A DNA stretch of 64,000 nt from Halomonas sp. HL-93. Its GTDB lineage: Bacteria > Pseudomonadota > Gammaproteobacteria > Pseudomonadales > Halomonadaceae. The position numbers and the translations under genes are program-made. This document shows, piece after piece, positions 56,410 through 64,000 of the stretch; the first letter of the stretch is position 1, and each line of letters begins with the position of its first letter. The DNA is taken from NCBI RefSeq assembly GCF_900086985.1, contig NZ_LT593974.1, positions 3,844,001 through 3,908,000 on the forward strand. The letters run 5' to 3'. Below the pieces are notes generated by a model, which had not been told where the DNA came from, did not search any database, and saw only the letters and a list, made by a program, of their open reading frames with translations.

Positions 56410-56594
56410 GCCAACCCTCGCTTACTGAGAGGCAAAAACAGAATTTATTGATGATGAAGAATACGCCGACGCCTGTCAGCCTAAAGCATGGAACAACCCG
56501 CGTTTCCCCCAGTATTTCTTGTGATAATACTCAGACATTTTCGTTAAAATAAACGGTGATAAATTCCCGCTTCCATCATTGAGCATCCTCTTCC

Positions 56595-57326
56595 ATGCAC
56601 CGATCGCCGCTTACGTATAGGTCAGGCATGCTGCTGCGGTGGGTCCGAAACCTATTGCTGACCAGCATAGCAATAGGTGCCGCTGCACCTCTCGCGCACG
56701 CGTCAGAAACGAAGCATGACGCCCTCCTGGAGAGCGTGCATCAATTTCTCTATGAAGAGACACAGGCACTCGGCAATGATGTGGTGATTAACTTACGTGC
56801 ACCCTCCCCTCACCTGCCTGCCTGCGCCGACCCCGAACCATTTTTGACCAACCAAAATGACGCCCCTCTTGGCCGTGTCTCCGTAGGCGTTCGCTGCGGT
56901 ACTGATAGCCGTCAAGTTCGCTATTTACAGGCAGAAGTAGATGTTATCGGCAGCTACATGGTCGCCGCCGAGGATATCGAGCGCGGCAGTCAAATAACGC
57001 CTGACATGCTGCGTGAAGAAGGTGGCAATCTAGGTGATCTTTCCTCGCGAGCCATAACGGAACCCGATGACATTATTGGCAAAATAGCACGCAGACCCAT
57101 CGCCAGCGGCACGACCATGCAGACTCATTTCATCCAGGCGCCTCACCTAGTTGAACGTGGCCAGCGCGTTAAGGTCATAGCTGAAGGGTCATCTTTTCGC
57201 GTATCCCGCGAAGGAGAAGCTCTTGAAAATGGTGCAATGGACGATAAAGTTAGGGTGCGTTTTGATTCTCGCGAAGTGCTATCTGCTCGCGTAGTGGAAC
57301 GCGGCACCCTCATGGTCGATTTTTAA
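56595..57326 (+). CDS. flgA: Flagellar P-ring assembly chaperone FlgA
   Basis: The 243-aa FlgA is a periplasmic chaperone for P-ring formation. A signal peptide ends near AHAS (about residue 37). The SAF domain (VVAAEDIERGSQITPDMLRE) and C-terminal beta domain (RGQRVKVIAEGSSFRVSREG) match the family. Divergent from flgB; flgM follows after 87 bases under its own sigma-28 promoter. Confidence 0.95.
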   Translation: MHRSPLTYRSGMLLRWVRNLLLTSIAIGAAAPLAHASETKHDALLESVHQFLYEETQALGNDVVINLRAPSPHLPACADPEPFLTNQNDAPLGRVSVGVRCGTDSRQVRYLQAEVDVIGSYMVAAEDIERGSQITPDMLREEGGNLGDLSSRAITEPDDIIGKIARRPIASGTTMQTHFIQAPHLVERGQRVKVIAEGSSFRVSREGEALENGAMDDKVRVRFDSREVLSARVVERGTLMVDF

Positions 57327-57335
57327 TTGAATGGC

Positions 57336-57362
57336 TAAAGTTTTACTCAGCGGCGCCGATAA
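57336..57362 (+). promoter_or_regulatory. Sigma-28 promoter of flgMN
   Basis: TAAAGTTT (57336-57343), 11 bp, GCCGATAA (57355-57362): a perfect match to the FliA consensus at every position. It lies 51 bases before the flgM start codon, so FliA drives its own anti-sigma factor, the usual feedback loop. Confidence 0.95.
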
Positions 57363-57413
57363 TTCACGTAACTCGCGCATCGCGCTCCAAACGTTGACGA
57401 TGAGGCATACAAC

Positions 57414-57689
57414 GTGAAAATTGATAACGTCAATAATCCGCTGCTTCGCTCCAATCATGCCCAGCAGCGTGATGAAACTCAGAAAGCTGAAAATTCGCCA
57501 TCTGCTGCGGCAGATGCTGAGGCTAAAGACTCAACTCAACTCAGCACGCTAAGTGCCGATGACACTCATGATATCGACAGCACTAAAGTCGAAGAAATTC
57601 GTGACGCCATTCGCGATGGTCGTTTAGAAATTCGAGCTGACCGTATCGCGGATGGCTTAATCGCCAATCTTCGAGAGTCACAGGAGTAA
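57414..57689 (+). CDS. flgM: Anti-sigma-28 factor FlgM
   Basis: The 91-aa FlgM binds FliA and is exported through the finished hook to release it. The C-terminal sigma-binding helices (KVEEIRDAIRDGRLEIRADR, then IADGLIANL) are conserved; the N-terminal half is disordered and polar as expected. The start is GTG with GAGG eight bases upstream. flgN follows after three bases. Confidence 0.93.
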   Translation: MKIDNVNNPLLRSNHAQQRDETQKAENSPSAAADAEAKDSTQLSTLSADDTHDIDSTKVEEIRDAIRDGRLEIRADRIADGLIANLRESQE

Positions 57690-57692
57690 CCT

Positions 57693-58142
57693 ATGAGCCT
57701 CGCCAGCTTGTTGACTGACCAGCAACAGCGCATTGATGCGTTGATAACCCTGCTAGGCAACGAGCAATCCCTATTGACCCAGGGTAATATCGATGGCGAT
57801 GCGCTCGCTGACGTGGCAAGCCAAAAGCAGCACTTGCTAACTGAACTTGAACGGATTGAGGTTCTTCGGCGCAATGTGCAAAGGCGTCTTGGATATGAAA
57901 GTGGCGCGCTAGGTGCCAAGGCTGCCGCACAAGATGCTGGCTGCACCGATGCTTGGCAGCACTTACTAGAAAAAAGTGAACGCGCCGCCCGAATGAACGC
58001 ATTAACAGGTGAAATGCTTTCTTTACGCATGCAGCATAATCAGCAAATGCTCGATTACATTCGACAGATAGCTGAAAAGACGCTTTATAACCCTAATGGG
58101 CGCAACTCAGCCCAGCCGGGACGTATTAACGCCTCCGCTTGA
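57693..58142 (+). CDS. flgN: Flagellar chaperone FlgN
   Basis: The 149-aa FlgN is the export chaperone for FlgK and FlgL. The protein is mostly helical, with LASLLTDQQQRIDALITLLG at the N-terminus and ALTGEMLSLRMQHNQQMLDY near the end. Position directly after flgM supports the call, since FlgN proteins diverge quickly. Confidence 0.9.
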   Translation: MSLASLLTDQQQRIDALITLLGNEQSLLTQGNIDGDALADVASQKQHLLTELERIEVLRRNVQRRLGYESGALGAKAAAQDAGCTDAWQHLLEKSERAARMNALTGEMLSLRMQHNQQMLDYIRQIAEKTLYNPNGRNSAQPGRINASA

Positions 58143-58233
58143 ACAAATCCTATATATAACCACCTAAAAGCTAGACAACTCCTCTGCAAAAAACTTCAAT
58201 GGGCAACATATCGTTCCCTTATGGAGTAGTTGC

Positions 58234-58974
58234 ATGCTTTCATTCCTGCCCGAAAATTTTACTGCCGTCGTCATCGGCGCCAACGGCGGTATTGGCAATG
58301 CTATGGTTGACGCACTCCTCACCAATAGCCAGGTAGGCAGGATCGTAGCAGTTAGCCGCTCTCCTGTCCGGCTAAATCGTCCTAATGTGGAATCCGTGAT
58401 TGCCGATGTCTCGATATCCCTTGGACGAGAAGTGCTATCTCAACATCTGGATGGCCGCCCCGTTCACCTTCTGTTTAATGCGACCGGGATACTTCACGAC
58501 AGCGCAAACGGCATTCAGCCTGAAAAAAGGCTTGAGCAGCTCAATGAAACCTCCATAGCACATGTCATGCATATTAACGCGGTAATGCCAGCGCTTTTGC
58601 TTTCGTCACTGAAGTCATGTTTACAAGGTAAACATCCAGCGATCATTGCCAGTCTTTCTGCTCGTGTGGGATCAATTGGCGATAACGGTTACGGGGGCTG
58701 GTATAGCTATCGAGCCAGTAAAGCGGCGCATAACATGCTGATGAGGACGGCAGCTATTGAGATATCACGCCTCAACAAGCAGTCTATCGTGCTATGTCTT
58801 CATCCTGGCACTACTGACACAACACTATCAAAGCCTTTTCAAGCGCGCGTACCAAAAGAAAAGCTGTTTACACCTGCGTTTGTGGCCGAGCACTTGCTTG
58901 CCGTCATGGACCAGCGAACGCCTGAGGATAGTGGTAGTTTCTGGGATTGGAACGGTAAATCTATTGAGTGGTGA
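58234..58974 (+). CDS. Short-chain dehydrogenase/reductase, substrate unknown
   Basis: A 246-aa classical SDR enzyme: the NAD(P)-binding GANGGIG (about 18-24), NATG in place of NNAG, catalytic serine in ASLSARVGS, and YSYRASK with the active Tyr-Lys pair. It resembles the CsgA/C-factor-like subgroup in length and motifs. No flagellar role is implied; it stands alone between flgN and the rRNA operon and ends at a terminator 20 bases on. ATG 58234 has GGAG upstream (TATGGAGTAG). Confidence 0.85.
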   Translation: MLSFLPENFTAVVIGANGGIGNAMVDALLTNSQVGRIVAVSRSPVRLNRPNVESVIADVSISLGREVLSQHLDGRPVHLLFNATGILHDSANGIQPEKRLEQLNETSIAHVMHINAVMPALLLSSLKSCLQGKHPAIIASLSARVGSIGDNGYGGWYSYRASKAAHNMLMRTAAIEISRLNKQSIVLCLHPGTTDTTLSKPFQARVPKEKLFTPAFVAEHLLAVMDQRTPEDSGSFWDWNGKSIEW

Positions 58975-58995
58975 TTATTTTGATAACACCCAACA

Positions 58996-59028
58996 AAAAG
59001 CCCCGAACACACTGTGCTCGGGGCTTTT
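58996..59028. terminator. Terminator after the SDR gene, copy A of a duplicated rrn terminator
   Basis: AAAAAGCCCCGA...TCGGGGCTTTT forms a strong stem (AGCCCCGA / TCGGGGCT, continuing through CAC/GTG after one mismatch) with A and T runs on both sides, so it can stop transcription from either strand. Its flanks repeat those of the terminator next to the 5S gene. Confidence 0.85.
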
Positions 59029-59037
59029 CTAAATAAG

Positions 59038-59088
59038 TGCCTGACGATGATCCGGCCGGCGCTCCGGGACTCTCCATGGGGAGACCCC
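59038..59088 (-). pseudogene. Remnant of a second 5S rRNA 3' end
   Basis: TGCCTGACGATGA (59038-59050) and CATGGGGAGACCCC (59075-59088) are identical to stretches of the intact 5S gene at 59148-59160 and 59171-59184, but the sequence between and after them is unrelated or scrambled. Together with copy A of the terminator this looks like a decayed duplicate of the rrn operon end. Not expected to be functional. Confidence 0.6.
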
Positions 59089-59109
59089 TTGCTTCCTTCC
59101 GCCCAACAA

Positions 59110-59136
59110 AAAGCCCCGACCAACTGGCCGGGGCTT
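59110..59136 (-). terminator. Intrinsic terminator of the rRNA operon
   Basis: Read on the minus strand, AGCCCCGGCC-AGTT-GGTCGGGGCT (one G-U-type pair) is followed by TTTTTG. It lies just after the 5S 3' end and should end the 16S-23S-5S transcript. Confidence 0.88.
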
Positions 59137-59147
59137 CGCTAAATAAG

Positions 59148-59265
59148 TGCCTGACGATGACCTACTCTCGCATGGGGAGACCCCACACTACCATCGGCGC
59201 GAAGCGGTTTCACTGCTGAGTTCGGCAAGGGATCAGGTGGTTCACGCTTGCTATGGTCGTCAGGC
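59148..59265 (-). rRNA. rrf: 5S ribosomal RNA
   Basis: About 118 bases. Minus-strand ends CGCCTGACGA...TCGTCAGGCA pair as 5S helix I, and internal stretches such as CCGAACTCAG and GATGGTAGTGTGGGG are those of bacterial 5S. Ends are set by alignment by eye with E. coli 5S. Confidence 0.95.
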
Positions 59266-59332
59266 GTAACTGGCTGTATATCATGCTGTGTTTTGTGGCG
59301 TCTCTGACTGGCTGATACTCATCAGCGCAGTG

Positions 59333-59382
59333 CGTATCCGGTTCTTTCGTTATCATCGCGACCAGACCCCTTGGGTGTTATA

Positions 59383-59388
<6 letters not shown>
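59333..59388 (-). other. 3' arm of the 23S processing stalk and 23S-5S spacer
   Basis: The spacer after 23S pairs with the sequence before 23S: CCCTATAAC, GGGGTCTGG, GATGATAACG and CCGGATACG (minus strand) are complementary, in order, to segments at 62371-62425. This long stem is the usual RNase III substrate that releases pre-23S RNA. No tRNA gene lies in the 117-base 23S-5S spacer. Confidence 0.75.
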
Positions 59389-62370
<2,982 letters not shown>

Positions 62371-62373
<3 letters not shown>

Positions 62374-62425
62374 CTATAACCCGAAGGAGTCTGGTATCTC
62401 GCAATGATAACGATTGCCGGATACG
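62371..62425 (-). other. 5' arm of the 23S processing stalk
   Basis: Minus-strand segments CGTATCCGG, CGTTATCATTGCGAGA, CCAGAC and GGGTTATAGGG pair with the 3' arm at 59333-59388. The pairing is read by eye and includes small internal loops. Confidence 0.75.
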
Positions 62426-62453
62426 CTTGAGACGTATCACAAAACAATTACGT

Positions 62454-62478
62454 AGGAACGTGTTCAAAACACGTTCCT
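62454..62478 (-). other. Perfect hairpin in the 16S-23S spacer
   Basis: AGGAACGTGTT / AACACGTTCCT, an 11-bp perfect stem with a three-base loop. It lies between boxA and the 23S processing stalk. It has no T run and is inside an rRNA operon, so it is a structural spacer element rather than a terminator. Confidence 0.7.
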
Positions 62479-62493
62479 GTCAGCATGATATAC

Positions 62494-62507
62494 ATTGTTA
62501 AAGAGCG
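62494..62507 (-). promoter_or_regulatory. boxA antitermination element in the 16S-23S spacer
   Basis: Minus strand CGCTCTTTAACAAT closely matches the rrn boxA (TGCTCTTTAACA), bound by NusB/NusE to prevent premature termination in 23S. Confidence 0.85.
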
Positions 62508-62516
62508 ACTGCTATG

Positions 62517-62620
62517 CGCAGTGATAAGCGGATGCTTTTTTCACTTTAAAAGAAAAAGAAAGGTCTTTAAAAAAAGGTCTTTTTTCTTTTTTCAATGTGA
62601 AGACAACGCTTATCACTGCG
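62517..62620 (-). other. Long AT-rich hairpin in the 16S-23S spacer
   Basis: A perfect 14-bp inverted repeat (CGCAGTGATAAGCG / CGCTTATCACTGCG) closes a 104-base element whose interior is A/T-rich and itself imperfectly self-complementary (TTCAC...GTGAA, A-rich arm against T-rich arm, with a repeated AGGTCTTT). The spacer (62374-62683) has no tRNA-Ile or tRNA-Ala gene; this hairpin occupies the middle. Confidence 0.75.
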
Positions 62621-62683
62621 TATCGGCAGTTTCTTGATCAGGTAATTCATTGTGAGCGCTTACCGCGAGGATAATGCATCGTT

Positions 62684-64000
<1,317 letters not shown>

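Noticed and set aside
56521..56580. FlhDC box or operator in the flgB-flgA gap
   Set aside because: CGTTAAAATAAACG is a small palindrome in AT-rich DNA, and the AAATARCG core is interrupted by an extra base; too weak to assign.

Overview
The window reads as a chromosomal segment of a Halomonas-like gammaproteobacterium (Halomonadaceae). The basis is an almost uninterrupted flagellar and chemotaxis locus in gammaproteobacterial order, a split class II ribonucleotide reductase (nrdJa/nrdJb, the Pseudomonas-type arrangement), and a 16S-23S-5S rRNA operon whose sequence is clearly gammaproteobacterial. The genus is an inference; no database was searched.

Layout. Positions 1-7800 hold housekeeping genes: uvrA, a Crp/Fnr-family regulator, nrdJa-nrdJb, and one exported protein of unknown function. 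Positions 7800-31154 form a long minus-strand block. Read in the direction of transcription it runs fliS, fliT, a FliK-like gene, fhlB, flhD, flhC, motA, motB, cheA, cheW, a chemoreceptor, cheR, cheB, a second chemoreceptor, cheY, cheZ, flhB, flhA, flhF, an FlhG-like gene, flhE, fliA, and a second stator pair (motC/motD). Next come a YcgR/PilZ/HD-GYP fusion gene (minus), flaG (plus) and fliE (minus). The export/basal-body operons fliFGHIJK and fliLMNOPQR follow (plus, 34359-45695). The rod-hook genes are on the minus strand as flgBCDEFGHIJKL (45766-56409), with flgA and flgMN divergent from them. A short-chain dehydrogenase gene and a minus-strand rRNA operon (5S at 59.15 kb, 23S at 59.4-62.4 kb, 16S truncated by the window end) close the window.

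How it works together. FlhDC is the class I master regulator. Class II would be the basal body, hook, export gate and FliA. Class III is marked by sigma-28 promoters that can be read directly (TAAAG-type -35, 11 bp, GCCGATAA-type -10) in front of fliS, flgK, flgM, cheR, flaG and the PilZ/HD-GYP gene. FlgM would hold FliA until the hook is finished. The chemotaxis proteins (CheA, CheW, CheR, CheB, CheY, CheZ) pass signals to the FliM/FliN switch. Two stator pairs and a c-di-GMP-binding PilZ protein suggest adjustable motor drive.

The most unusual points are these. (1) A 185-aa protein in the flhG position keeps the N-terminal DQAxxLR motif but has no P-loop ATPase. It is translationally coupled to an FlhF carrying a roughly 350-residue C-terminal extension, in a system that also encodes FlhDC and FlhE. 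(2) A near-palindromic site reads as two overlapping divergent sigma-28 promoters. (3) The HD-GYP domain fused to YcgR/PilZ has lost its second histidine pair. (4) No flagellin or fliD is present although fliS, fliT and flaG are. (5) 23S helix 25 carries an extended insertion, and the 3' end of the 5S gene plus its terminator is partly duplicated.
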